Positions 1 through 7,842 are shown, counted from the first letter of the stretch. The stretch is 40,327 nt of DNA from Williamsia sp. (GCF_016462415.1 NZ_JAEMTF010000035.1:1-40327); one strand, 5' to 3'. Notes: generated by a model not told the origin, from the letters alone. Made by a program: numbers and translations.

Positions 1-266
1 GGTCCGGTCGCAAGCGATTCACCGAGGTCGGTCAACTTGTACACGGCCCCGTCGTCAACCTTCTCGAGGAGACCGAAGTCTCGAAGCCTCCGCAGCGACT
101 CGTGCAACGACTTGTCGCTGATACCGCCGATGGCCGACACGAGGGCGGCACGCCGAGACGGGCCGCTCCTCAGGACGGTCAGGACCACCGCGTCCCACTG
201 ATGCGCGATCAGCTCGACACCGAGTCGCACGAAGCAGTCGGCTGCGGCAGGCGACGGTTCGCGCAT
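1..266 (-). CDS. HxlR-family winged-helix regulator (partial, C-terminus off window)
   Basis: The visible N-terminal 88 residues begin MREPSPAAADCFVRLGVELI and continue as a winged helix with HQWDAVVLTVLRSGPSR, a recognition-helix region (ISDKSLHESLRRLRDFGLLEK) and a wing ending in YKLTDLGESL. This is the HxlR/MarR-like arrangement of small redox- or electrophile-sensing repressors. A Cys at residue 11 (ADCF) sits where several HxlR/QorR-type sensors carry their reactive thiol; sensing by it is inference. The ATG at 266 follows a good GGGAGAA ribosome site. The gene diverges from an NmrA-type oxidoreductase, with a perfect palindrome between them, so it probably represses that gene and itself. 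The C-terminal end lies beyond the left edge. Confidence 0.8.
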   Translation of the reverse strand, partial: MREPSPAAADCFVRLGVELIAHQWDAVVLTVLRSGPSRRAALVSAIGGISDKSLHESLRRLRDFGLLEKVDDGAVYKLTDLGESLATG

Positions 267-285
267 CGAATTCTCCCGGGTGCTC

Positions 286-313
286 GTGAGACCTACCGAT
301 TGGTAGGTCTCAC
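286..313. promoter_or_regulatory. Perfect 12-bp inverted repeat, probable HxlR operator
   Basis: Arms GTGAGACCTACC (286-297) and GGTAGGTCTCAC (302-313) are exact complements separated by GATT. The palindrome lies midway between the divergent HxlR and NmrA genes. A TANNNT-type -10 (TAGCGT, 319-324) for the NmrA gene starts six bases downstream, so a bound dimer would cover its -35 region. Confidence 0.75.
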
Positions 314-382
314 CACGTTAGCGTTTTCACCGGAGCAGCAACAGACGACGTTGGATCGCCGGAGACATCACCAGGAGACGCC

Positions 383-1330
383 ATGACCGACCATCACTCG
401 ACCCGATCGACACTCCCCGACGAGAACGTGATCGTCGTGCTCGGGGCGACGGGACAACAGGGCGGATCGGTCGCCTCAGCTCTACGAGACGCCGGGTGGA
501 GGGTTCGTGCTGTGGTGCGCGACCCATCGAGTGCGTCGGCCCGACAGCTCGCCGCCGCCGGGATCGAGACTGTCACCGGCGACCTCGCCGATCCGACATC
601 GCTGCGATCCGCGTTCGTCGGTGCGCACGGGGTGTTCAGTGTCCAACCCAGCTCGGGACAGGCCAACACCGAGATGACCGACGACGACGAGGTGGCCTGG
701 GGTATCTCGGTCGCCGACCTCGCCCGGGACGCCGGTGTCGAGCATTTCGTCTACAGCTCGGCGATCGCAGCGGGGTCGACGCCGACCGGAATCGGCCACT
801 TCGACAGCAAAAGTCGCGTCGAGGCACACATCCGGGGCCTCGACATCCCGAGCACGATCGTCCGGCCCGCCAGCTTCATGGAGATCCTGCTGCTCCCCGG
901 GATGGGACTGGCCGACGGGCAGTTCTCATTTCTCATGCGGAACGACCAAGCGGTGCAGGTCGTCGCGGTGCGCGACATCGGTCTCGTCGCAGCCGAGATC
1001 TTCGGCTCGCCTGCGTCTTTCGTCGGCCGCACCATAGATCTCGCCGGCGACTCGCTCACCGGCGATGAGCTGGCACATCACCTCGGCACCACATTGGGTC
1101 GCCCGATCTCCTACCACCGGATCCCTGACGACGTTCTGAGGGAGAACGATCTGTTGGGAAGACTGGCGGCCGCGGTGGACGACGGCAGGTTGGCCGGACG
1201 CGCCGACCTGCCGGCGCTTCACGAGACTTTCCCATTCCTGCTCCGCTTCGATGAATGGTTGGCCGGCCTCGACGCCGAGACCCTCACCGCAGCAACGCAA
1301 TCATCACCCGGTGGTATCGCGCTGCGCTGA
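383..1330 (+). CDS. NmrA-family NAD(P)-binding atypical SDR
   Basis: 315 residues. The N-terminus IVVLGATGQQGGSVASAL is the GxxGxxG dinucleotide-binding loop of NmrA/HSCARG-like proteins, followed by the basic strand VRAVVRDPSS that suggests NADP(H). VEHFVYSSA and the IVRPASFMEILL stretch are also typical. These proteins act as redox-sensing regulators or quinone/NADPH oxidoreductases in the cytosol, and the active Tyr-Lys pair of classical SDRs is not evident. The ATG follows AGGAG at 371-375. Its partner is the divergent HxlR regulator. The stop codon directly abuts the stop of the convergent hydrolase with no spacer. The exact substrate cannot be told from sequence. Confidence 0.88.
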   Translation: MTDHHSTRSTLPDENVIVVLGATGQQGGSVASALRDAGWRVRAVVRDPSSASARQLAAAGIETVTGDLADPTSLRSAFVGAHGVFSVQPSSGQANTEMTDDDEVAWGISVADLARDAGVEHFVYSSAIAAGSTPTGIGHFDSKSRVEAHIRGLDIPSTIVRPASFMEILLLPGMGLADGQFSFLMRNDQAVQVVAVRDIGLVAAEIFGSPASFVGRTIDLAGDSLTGDELAHHLGTTLGRPISYHRIPDDVLRENDLLGRLAAAVDDGRLAGRADLPALHETFPFLLRFDEWLAGLDAETLTAATQSSPGGIALR

Positions 1331-2062
1331 TCAGCTACCCACCCGCCCCCTCCGGCGACTCTGACGAAGCAGCGCCTCGACCTGTTCGACCACCAGGTCC
1401 GGTCGGGAGATGAACGGATGGTGCCCCGTGGGCAGCTCCACCGAGCGAGTTGCCCGTTGCGCGTGCGAACGCTGCAACGTCGGCGAGGTGCTCCGGTCGT
1501 CCGCGCAGACGATGTACGTGGAGTCGACTCCCTGCCATCCGGCGGCGGTGGTGGGTGTCGTGAACGCGCCGACCACCTGAGCGGTCACCCGGTCCCAGGC
1601 CTCGCGCTGGATGGTCTCGTCGGCATCGTGGAGGAAGCGGTCACCGAACGACGCTGCGTCGTAACCGGATACGCCGATCATGCCGTCGCCGGTGTCGGCG
1701 ACGGTGACCGGATCGACCTCGGTACTCATGATCGCGCCCTGGGACGCACACACGTCGGGCAGATACGACGACACATACAGCAGGTGGGCCACGGCAGGAT
1801 GCGAGCCCGCCTCGGCGATGACGGTGCCCCCGTATGAATGGCCGACGACGATCGCCGAATCGACGTCGTCGAGAACTCGGCGCAATGCGGCGGCGTCGGC
1901 GGCCAACCCTCCGCGCGCCTCCTCGGGTGTGGTCTCACCACAGGACGGCAGCGCCACCGACCGACTCTCGACACCGGCGCGCTCTCGCAAGAGGCTCGCG
2001 GTCGGCTCCCACCACCACTGTCCGTCGCGGACCAACGCACCGTGAACGAAGACGACCTGCAT
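1331..2062 (-). CDS. Alpha/beta-hydrolase (esterase-like)
   Basis: 243 residues from the chosen ATG at 2062 (MQVVFVHGALVRDG). An upstream in-frame start at 2113 would add 17 residues before the conserved first beta strand and is less likely. The oxyanion motif HGA at residues 7-9, the nucleophile elbow GHSYGG with Ser76, and a C-terminal TGHHPF histidine give a complete Ser-His-Asp type triad. It resembles the short hydrolases often annotated as EstC-like or salicylate-esterase-like. It is divergent from the TetR/OYE/SDR operon, and the TetR palindrome lies in their shared 114-bp spacer, so joint regulation is plausible. Substrate unknown. Confidence 0.85.
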   Translation of the reverse strand: MQVVFVHGALVRDGQWWWEPTASLLRERAGVESRSVALPSCGETTPEEARGGLAADAAALRRVLDDVDSAIVVGHSYGGTVIAEAGSHPAVAHLLYVSSYLPDVCASQGAIMSTEVDPVTVADTGDGMIGVSGYDAASFGDRFLHDADETIQREAWDRVTAQVVGAFTTPTTAAGWQGVDSTYIVCADDRSTSPTLQRSHAQRATRSVELPTGHHPFISRPDLVVEQVEALLRQSRRRGRVGS

Positions 2063-2129
2063 GGACCTCACGGTAGCGACGGAGACGACGTCGTCGGCCG
2101 CAGAGCGTGCCACCTACGCGCTCAGCGAA

Positions 2130-2146
2130 TTCAATCAATGATTGAA
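2130..2146. promoter_or_regulatory. Perfect palindrome, probable TetR operator
   Basis: TTCAATCA (2130-2137) and TGATTGAA (2139-2146) are perfect complements around a single A. The half-site TGATTGA recurs at 2151-2157, 12 bp downstream. The palindrome overlaps the proposed -35 hexamer of the TetR promoter, the expected layout for autorepression. It also sits in the spacer shared with the divergent hydrolase. Confidence 0.7.
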
Positions 2147-2170
2147 ACGCTGATTGACACGTGTTCTACT
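2142..2170 (+). promoter_or_regulatory. Proposed leaderless promoter of TetR/OYE/SDR operon
   Basis: A -35-like TTGAAA (2142-2147), a 17-bp spacer and a -10-like TCTACT (2165-2170) end six bases before the GTG at 2177. Transcription would start at or near that codon, which has no Shine-Dalgarno sequence. Inferred from spacing only. Confidence 0.45.
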
Positions 2171-2176
2171 GGTTCC

Positions 2177-2761
2177 GTGGAGCAAACCAAGGCCGACCCG
2201 CGAGCACGATTGCTGACCGCGGCCGAGTCGTTGTTACTCGAATCCGGATTCGACAGCGTGTCGATCCGGGCCGTGTGCGCGGCCGCCGAGATGAATCCGG
2301 CCGCGGTGCACTACCACTTCGGTTCCAAGGAACGGCTGATCGCAGCGTTGCTGGAGTCCCGCATCGGTCCCGCCTGGTTCGAGCCGGTCGCGCGTCTCCA
2401 CGCCGAATCCGTCGACGTCCGCGACATCGTCGACGCGGTGGTCGGACCTCTGGTGACCATGGCCGCCGACCCCACCGGGCGCCTCTACCTGCACCTGCTG
2501 GCGCGGCTGGTACTGGGCCGGTATGAGCTCGACTGGAGTGATCGGTGGTTCAGCCTCGATCCGTTCGTGGAGTTGCTGCAGCACAACGTCCCCGGGTTGT
2601 CGACGACCGCGGCGCGACAGCGATGGGCCATGAGCTTCGAGCTGATCCTGGGACAGTTCGGCGACCCGCTCGCCGGCGACCGGACGCTGTCACCGGTTCA
2701 GGTCGAGACACTGTGCCGCTTCGTCACCGCGGGACTCTCCGACGAGGTGGTCGAGGCATGA
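2177..2761 (+). CDS. TetR-family transcriptional regulator
   Basis: About 194 residues from the GTG at 2177. The helix-turn-helix reads ARLLTAAESLLLESGFDSVS, then IRAVCAAAEMNPAAVHYHFG and SKERLIAAL, the standard TetR recognition block with HYHFGSKE. An alternative ATG at 2138 lies inside the palindrome and upstream of the proposed transcription start, so I prefer the GTG with a leaderless message. The C-terminal half is a ligand/dimer domain with no recognisable specificity. The stop overlaps the start of the old yellow enzyme gene (ATGA), so the operon is TetR-OYE-SDR with presumed autoregulation. Confidence 0.88.
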   Translation: MEQTKADPRARLLTAAESLLLESGFDSVSIRAVCAAAEMNPAAVHYHFGSKERLIAALLESRIGPAWFEPVARLHAESVDVRDIVDAVVGPLVTMAADPTGRLYLHLLARLVLGRYELDWSDRWFSLDPFVELLQHNVPGLSTTAARQRWAMSFELILGQFGDPLAGDRTLSPVQVETLCRFVTAGLSDEVVEA

Positions 2762-3933
2762 GCAGCGTCTTCGAACCGACGACTCTCGGACCGGTCCGGT
2801 TGCGCAACAAGATCATCAAGGCCGCGACCTTCGAGGGGCGCACCCCCGATGCGCTCGTCACCGACGACCTCATCGCCTACCACCGCGCTCCGGCGGCGGG
2901 CGGGGTCGCGATGACCACCGTGGCGTACTGCGCCGTGACACCCGGCGGACGCACCGATCGCCACCAGATCTGGATGCGACCCGACGCGGTCCCGGGACTG
3001 CAACGCCTGACCGACGCCGTCCACGCCGAGGGTGCGGCGGTCAGCGCGCAGATCGGACACGCCGGGCCGGTCGCGAACGCTGCGTCGAACCGGGCGCCCG
3101 CACTGTCGCCGACCCGCCTGCTGAGTCCGCTCAGCATGCGGATGACCCACAGACCCGACGCAGGTGAGCTCCGGGACATCGTCCGCGCGCACGCCGACGC
3201 CGCCGGCTTCGCCGAGTCCGCCGGATTCGACGCGGTCGAGATCCACTGCGGGCACAACTACTTGGCGAGTTCCTTTCTCAGTCCACTGCTCAACCATCGT
3301 CGCGACGAGTACGGCGGATCGTTGATCAACCGGGCTCGTCTCGCGCGCGAGATCACCAGGGCTGTCCGAGACCGCGTCGGCGACCGCATGGCGGTCACCG
3401 TCAAACTCGGCATGGAGGACGGGGTCTCGTCCGGGCTGCAGCTCGACGAGAGCCTTCAGGTCGCACGGTGGATCCAGGACGACGGCGCCGCCGATGCCCT
3501 CGAGCTCACCGCGGGGAGTTCATTGCTCAACCCCATGTACCTCTTCCGCGGCGACGCGCCGAGGAAGTCGTTCGCGAAGGCCTTCCCGCCGCCGATGGGG
3601 TGGGCGATGCGGTTGGCCGGGCCGTTCCTGCGTGAATACCCCTATCGCGAAGCGTTTCTCCTCGACCTCGCCCGTCAGTTCCGACACGAGCTGACCATGC
3701 CACTGATCCTGCTCGGCGGGATCACGACGACGGACACAATGCAGCTCGCGATGGACGAGGGGTTCGAGTTCGTGGCCATGGCGCGAGCCCTGCTCCGGCA
3801 GCCCGATCTGATCAATCGCCTCCAGGCCGAGAGCACGACCCGCTCCCTGTGCACGCACTGCAACGAGTGCATGCCCACCATCTACTCGCGTACGCACTGC
3901 ATCCTCGCCGCGGACACCGCCGCCGCCCGATGA
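2758..3933 (+). CDS. Old yellow enzyme-like NADH:flavin oxidoreductase
   Basis: 391 residues forming an FMN-binding TIM barrel. It starts with FEPTTLGPVRLRNKIIKAA and carries QIGHAGP, EIHCGHNYLASSFLSP plus NHRRDEYGGS, and a phosphate-binding C-terminal region (LILLGGITT, FVAMARALLRQPDL). The tail holds four cysteines at about 365, 368, 371 and 381 (CTHCNEC, then C ten residues on), resembling the 4Fe-4S site of 2,4-dienoyl-CoA reductase/trimethylamine dehydrogenase relatives, but the following FAD/NAD domain is absent. The enzyme would reduce activated C=C bonds using an external electron source. ATGA overlaps at both ends couple it to the TetR and SDR genes. Substrate unknown. Confidence 0.88.
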   Translation: MSSVFEPTTLGPVRLRNKIIKAATFEGRTPDALVTDDLIAYHRAPAAGGVAMTTVAYCAVTPGGRTDRHQIWMRPDAVPGLQRLTDAVHAEGAAVSAQIGHAGPVANAASNRAPALSPTRLLSPLSMRMTHRPDAGELRDIVRAHADAAGFAESAGFDAVEIHCGHNYLASSFLSPLLNHRRDEYGGSLINRARLAREITRAVRDRVGDRMAVTVKLGMEDGVSSGLQLDESLQVARWIQDDGAADALELTAGSSLLNPMYLFRGDAPRKSFAKAFPPPMGWAMRLAGPFLREYPYREAFLLDLARQFRHELTMPLILLGGITTTDTMQLAMDEGFEFVAMARALLRQPDLINRLQAESTTRSLCTHCNECMPTIYSRTHCILAADTAAAR

Positions 3934-4736
3934 TCGGGACCGTTTTGATCACCGGGGCGGGCGGAGGACTCGGCGGCGCGACCGCCACCCTGTTCGCCGA
4001 GCGCGGCTGGACGGTGCTGGCAGCAGACCTCACGAAGCCGTCGGCCACACCCGGGGTCATCCCCCTCGAGATCGATGTCACCGACACGGAATCCGTCCGA
4101 GCCGCGGTGGCGGAGGCAGAGCACCACGCGCCGGGTGGACTCGATGCCGTCGTCACCTTCGCCGGCATCATGCGCGTGGGTTCCGTGGTCGAGATCGACG
4201 AAGAAGAACTCAGGCAGCTGATCGACGTCAACCTGCTCGGCACGTATCGGGTGGTGAAGGCCGCGTTCCCGCTCATCCAGCGGCGACGTGGACGCGTGAT
4301 CACCATCAGTTCCGAGACCGGTTGGCAGAAAGCACTCATGCTCAACGGGCCGTACGCGATCACCAAGCACGCAGTCGAGGCGTACTCGGACGCGCTCCGT
4401 CGGGAGTTGATGTTCCTCGACATCCCCGTCAGCACCATCCGACCCGGCCCCTTCCGGACCGACATGGTCAACGGGATCGACGCCGCGTTCGACCACGCCC
4501 GCAGCCACTCCACGCTGTTCCCCGACCTCATCGGACGAGTCGGCGCCCTCGCGGCCAAAGAACAGGCGCGGGCACACGATCCGGCGGTGCTCGCCGATGT
4601 CGTGTGGAAGGCAGCCACGACCGCGCGTCCGCGAGCGCACTACTCCGTGCGCGCGGACCTGCGACGGTCACTCCTGCACCACATCCCGAGCCCCGTTGTC
4701 GACCGCCTCCTGAAGGCGATGTTCACGACCCGGTGA
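3930..4736 (+). CDS. Short-chain dehydrogenase/reductase (classical SDR)
   Basis: 268 residues. The cofactor loop TGAGGGLG follows the first strand (VLITGAGGGLGGATA). The family motifs FAGI (in place of NNAG), ITISSETGW (catalytic Ser) and YAITKHAVEAYS (catalytic Tyr-xxx-Lys) are present, followed by IRPGPFRTDM. It is an NAD(P)-dependent alcohol/ketone oxidoreductase in the cytosol. The start overlaps the stop of the old yellow enzyme gene, so the two probably act on the same substrate, for example sequential C=C and carbonyl chemistry (inference). Its 3' end overlaps the convergent TetR gene by 14 bases. Confidence 0.9.
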   Translation: MIGTVLITGAGGGLGGATATLFAERGWTVLAADLTKPSATPGVIPLEIDVTDTESVRAAVAEAEHHAPGGLDAVVTFAGIMRVGSVVEIDEEELRQLIDVNLLGTYRVVKAAFPLIQRRRGRVITISSETGWQKALMLNGPYAITKHAVEAYSDALRRELMFLDIPVSTIRPGPFRTDMVNGIDAAFDHARSHSTLFPDLIGRVGALAAKEQARAHDPAVLADVVWKAATTARPRAHYSVRADLRRSLLHHIPSPVVDRLLKAMFTTR

Positions 4737-5394
4737 CCGACGTTCCGGTGCGCCGCCCCGTCATCGCCATGTGGGTCTGCTCCGAGCTCATGGCGTCGGC
4801 GGGCAGTCGGGTGAAGCCCGCACGGTCGACCTTGATGCCGTCGAGAAAGATGGTGAGGTGGCGTCGGTAAAGCTCCGGGGCGACGGCACGCGAGCTGTGC
4901 ATGATCGACGAAAGCGCCAGTTGGAGCACGATGATGTCGCTCTGATCGAAGTCCGGTCGCACAACGCCCTCCGCCACGGCTCTCTCGACCAGCTTCGTCA
5001 GGAGCGGGGCGATCTCATCGCGTGCGGCGTCGATGCGGTCGAGTCCCAACGCCGGGGCGTTCATCAACTCGTTGAGCCCCCGGTCGCCGAACTGTTTGTC
5101 GAGCGACTGCTCGATGAACCGGACCAACCCGACCCAGGCGTCGGGCTCCGCCAGCGCCTCCTCGGCCAGCGCCGCGATGTCGCGGAGCTGCTCCTCGAAA
5201 AGGGCGTCGATGACCGCCTCCTTGTTGGCGAACCGTCGGTAGGCGGTCCCGACACCGACACCCGCGCGGTGGGCGATGTCGTTCAGCGTGACCGTCAGGC
5301 CACGTTCGGCGAAGAGTTCACCCGCCGCGGCCAGCAGCCGATCACGGTTCTCCGCGGCATCTCGGCGCAGGGTGCCATCGCCTCGGGCGGTCAT
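4723..5394 (-). CDS. TetR-family regulator paired with cupin
   Basis: 223 residues from the ATG at 5394, which is preceded exactly six bases upstream by TACGAT (5401-5406 on the minus strand), a leaderless TANNNT promoter with no Shine-Dalgarno. A GTG at 5412 would add MAYDLL but lacks support. The TetR helix-turn-helix is ENRDRLLAAAGELFAERGL, then VTLNDIAHRAGVGVGTAYRR and FANKEAVIDAL. The C-terminal domain includes SSIMHSSRAVAPELYRRHL. Two GCGGATA-type inverted repeats lie between it and the divergent cupin gene, so it probably represses both. Confidence 0.87.
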   Translation of the reverse strand: MTARGDGTLRRDAAENRDRLLAAAGELFAERGLTVTLNDIAHRAGVGVGTAYRRFANKEAVIDALFEEQLRDIAALAEEALAEPDAWVGLVRFIEQSLDKQFGDRGLNELMNAPALGLDRIDAARDEIAPLLTKLVERAVAEGVVRPDFDQSDIIVLQLALSSIMHSSRAVAPELYRRHLTIFLDGIKVDRAGFTRLPADAMSSEQTHMAMTGRRTGTSVTGS

Positions 5395-5414
5395 GAGGAG
5401 ATCGTACGCCACAA

Positions 5415-5433
5415 GCGGATACTTGGGATCCGG
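5415..5433. promoter_or_regulatory. Imperfect GCGGATA-N5 inverted repeat (operator copy 1)
   Basis: GCGGATA (5415-5421), five bases, then GATCCGG (5427-5433). Five of seven arm positions are complementary. It has the same spacing as the perfect copy at 5456-5474 and covers the -35 area of the TetR promoter. Confidence 0.55.
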
Positions 5434-5455
5434 TTACGTGCTATCGTCGTCGTAA

Positions 5456-5474
5456 GCGGATATCACCTATCCGC
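5456..5474. promoter_or_regulatory. Perfect GCGGATA-N5-TATCCGC inverted repeat (operator copy 2)
   Basis: Arms 5456-5462 and 5468-5474 are perfect complements. The copy lies just downstream of a TANNNT element (TATCGT, 5442-5447) that could be the cupin -10, so binding would cover the transcription start. The shared AAGCGGATA word recurs at 5413-5421. Confidence 0.7.
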
Positions 5475-5503
5475 AACCGCGGGCGACACGAAGGAGAATC
5501 GGA

Positions 5504-5899
5504 ATGAAGTTCACTCAGAGCGGCGGACAGACCGGGGCCGGCCCCGAGGACTGGTTCACCGGCACCGTTCAGATCGACGGCATCCGCAACAACGACGAGC
5601 AATCGGCGGTGGCGTGCGCACACGTGCGTTTCGCACCCGGTGCACGCACCGCCTGGCATCATCACCCGAAGGGTCAGACCCTGTACGTCACCGACGGCAT
5701 CGGACTGGTCGCCACACGGGACGGTGTCCAGGAGATCCGGCCCGGTGACGTCGTCTACATCGAACCGGGCGAGATCCATTGGCACGGAGCGACGTCCGAG
5801 CGGTTCATGGCGCATGTCGCGATCCAGGAGGCCGACGAGCAGGGGGAGGTCGTCACCTGGCTGGAGCATGTCACCGACGATGAGTACCGCGCGCGCTGA
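5504..5899 (+). CDS. Small single-domain cupin protein
   Basis: 131 residues. Cupin motif 1 is visible as GARTAWHHHPKGQTLYVTDG and motif 2 as IRPGDVVYIEPGEIHWHG. The two adjacent histidines, the Gln in the first motif and the His in the second are plausible metal ligands. It resembles the short cupins related to carboxymuconolactone decarboxylase partners and hydroxynitrile-lyase-like cupins, whose reactions vary and cannot be assigned here. The start is secure: AAGGAGA sits eight bases upstream of the ATG. It is divergent from, and presumably controlled by, the neighbouring TetR. Confidence 0.88.
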   Translation: MKFTQSGGQTGAGPEDWFTGTVQIDGIRNNDEQSAVACAHVRFAPGARTAWHHHPKGQTLYVTDGIGLVATRDGVQEIRPGDVVYIEPGEIHWHGATSERFMAHVAIQEADEQGEVVTWLEHVTDDEYRAR

Positions 5900-6028
5900 A
5901 CGCGGGTGCCTCGTCGCCGTCATCGACGTGACCTCGCCGAAGGGTGCCCTGACAGGGGCTCCTTCCCGTCGGCCCGGCGCAATACCGTGAGCATCGAGAC
6001 CCGCTGCCGCCACTCGATGAGGACGACC

Positions 6029-6571
6029 ATGACGAGAAGACTTCTACGAACCCTCCTCCGACCCGGCACGGTCGCACTGTGCGTCGTCGCGCTGACCGCG
6101 TGTTCGCAGCGCGACGCCACGGGTGGTGAACCGACCGACACGTCCGCGCCACAGCGCTCGGCGAACCCCGCTGCCGCCGAGGTCGGCTCGGCCGCACGCG
6201 AGCGCGCGGACACACCGCAGATCATCATCGCGATCGGAGACCGGACGTTCTCCGGAACCCTCAACGACAGCACGGCGAGCCGTGAACTGCTCGCCCAACT
6301 CCCTATGGCGCTCGAACTCTCCGACCACGGGTCGGTCGAGAAGACCGGTGCTCTGCCGGCACGACTCTCCACCGCGGGCTCACCCGACGGTGCCGATCCC
6401 GACGTCGGCGACATCGGCTATTACGCACCGTCGAACGACTTCGTCCTCTACTACGGCGATCAGGGCTACTACCCGGGCATCGTGATCCTCGGTCGGATGG
6501 ACGCCTCCGGACCCGACGTGGTCGGCGGGATGGACGGCGACATCTCGGTGTCCGTGACCCGGGCCGGGTGA
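6029..6571 (+). CDS. Cyclophilin-like-fold lipoprotein
   Basis: 180 residues from the ATG at 6029, preceded by GAGG seven bases upstream; a longer reading from 6017 is possible. The N-terminus MTRRLLRTLLRPGTVALCVV leads into a lipobox LTAC with Cys25, so it is likely a membrane-anchored lipoprotein. After a polar linker, the domain IIIAIGDRTFSGTLNDSTAS, then DIGYYAPSNDFVLYYGD and a C-terminal IVILGRM region resemble the bacterial cyclophilin-like (Cyclophil_like) family of unknown function. A TACCGT element at 5983-5988 could be its -10. It converges on the sensor kinase gene eight bases away. Confidence 0.82.
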   Translation: MTRRLLRTLLRPGTVALCVVALTACSQRDATGGEPTDTSAPQRSANPAAAEVGSAARERADTPQIIIAIGDRTFSGTLNDSTASRELLAQLPMALELSDHGSVEKTGALPARLSTAGSPDGADPDVGDIGYYAPSNDFVLYYGDQGYYPGIVILGRMDASGPDVVGGMDGDISVSVTRAG

Positions 6572-6579
6572 CGCCTCCG

Positions 6580-7842
6580 TCAGGGATGTGACGTCGGATC
6601 GGTCACGGCCGGAAGCGGATTGACCGTCGGCGGCGTGGATTCGCGCTCGACACCGCCGGCCACGGCGCGATCGGGCAGCCAGATGACGAAGGTGCTCCCG
6701 ACGCCCAGTTCGCTGAACAGCGTCATGCGCCCCTCATGGCTCTCGACGATCTGCCGGGCGATGGTCAGACCCAGACCACTGCCGCGCCGCCGGGTCTCGG
6801 ACTGCTCACCGTTGCTCGCGCGGCGGAAGCGCTCGAACACCATCTGCTGCTCTGCCCCAGCGATCCCCGGTCCGGCGTCGCGGACCGCGGTCCACGACCA
6901 GCCGGCCTGACTCCCGACCGCGACGGTGATCGTCGATCCGCCGGGCGCCAACCGAATCGCGTTCGACATCAGGTTGCCGATGGCCCGCCCCAGGGATTCC
7001 GGCTCGGCATAGACGACCGGTCCGGTCGGGGCGCGTACCACCAGATCCAGGGAGCGTTCCTCCGCAGGAAACCGGTACTCCTCGGCGGTGTCGGCGACGA
7101 GGCCCGCCAGATCGAGCTCGTGATCGGTGAATGCTCCCGACCGGCGTCGCGCCGTGGCCAGGAGATCCTCGAGCAGTCTCGTCATCCGCGCGGTGGCGCG
7201 GGTGATGATCGCCATCGCATCGGCGCGCTCGGCGGCGCTCGACTGTTCGTCGGCCAACACCGCCTCCACGTTCGCCTGGATGACGGCGACGGGGTTGCGC
7301 AACTCGTGACTCACGTCCTCGACGAGGTTTCGCTCGGTACGAAAGGCCGTCTCCAACCGGTTCAGCATGTGGTCGATGGTGTCGGCGAGGGTCGTGAGCT
7401 CGTCGGACGGTCCGGACGCACCGATGCGGCGAGACAGATCGGTCGCGGTGATCTCGCGGGCGGTGTCGGTGATCCGCCCGATCGGCCGCAAGAGACGACC
7501 GGCGACGAACCAACCGATCAACAGACTGAGCAGGAAGATCACCACCAACGCCACGGCGGATGCGTTGCGCAACGTGTCGAGGGTGTTCTGGTTGACCGCT
7601 TTCTGGACGCTCTCGAGATCGGCAGCCCTGAACTGTTCCCCGGACTTGTATTGGATTGTCCCACCGGCAGTCTTGGTGAACTTCTTGACCGTGACCTCGT
7701 CGAGTGGGCCGGCCTCGATGGTGTGCGACAACGTCAGGTACACGGCCGCGAGGATCGCGGCGGTCACGATGAACAGCAGCGCCGAGGTGAACAACGCGAG
7801 TCGTACCCGGATGGTTCGCACCCACCCGGGGCGGGCGGTCAC
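6580..7842 (-). CDS. Sensor histidine kinase
   Basis: 420 residues. There is a membrane segment at about 16-36, a short extracytoplasmic loop of about 55 residues, a second membrane segment at about 96-114, and HAMP at about 115-165. The phosphoacceptor His179 lies in EDVSHELRNP, and the ATPase motifs are N290/N294 (GNLMSNAI), DAGPG (322-326) and GSGLGL (354-359). The dimerisation motif has N instead of the usual T after LR. The kinase start overlaps the response regulator stop by four bases, so the two are co-translated. The small sensor loop gives no ligand clue. The adjacent MoxR operon and the phased repeats between the two units make that operon the likely target. Confidence 0.93.
   Translation of the reverse strand: MTARPGWVRTIRVRLALFTSALLFIVTAAILAAVYLTLSHTIEAGPLDEVTVKKFTKTAGGTIQYKSGEQFRAADLESVQKAVNQNTLDTLRNASAVALVVIFLLSLLIGWFVAGRLLRPIGRITDTAREITATDLSRRIGASGPSDELTTLADTIDHMLNRLETAFRTERNLVEDVSHELRNPVAVIQANVEAVLADEQSSAAERADAMAIITRATARMTRLLEDLLATARRRSGAFTDHELDLAGLVADTAEEYRFPAEERSLDLVVRAPTGPVVYAEPESLGRAIGNLMSNAIRLAPGGSTITVAVGSQAGWSWTAVRDAGPGIAGAEQQMVFERFRRASNGEQSETRRRGSGLGLTIARQIVESHEGRMTLFSELGVGSTFVIWLPDRAVAGGVERESTPPTVNPLPAVTDPTSHP

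Noticed and set aside
2545-2757. N-terminal extension of the old yellow enzyme to 462 residues
   Set aside because: It would overlap the TetR coding region. The ATG at 2758 overlaps the TetR stop and starts exactly at the family's N-terminal motif.
6568-6582. TGACG/CGTCA inverted repeat at the convergent ends of the lipoprotein and kinase genes
   Set aside because: Only five-base arms over a stop codon and no U-tract; not convincing as a terminator.
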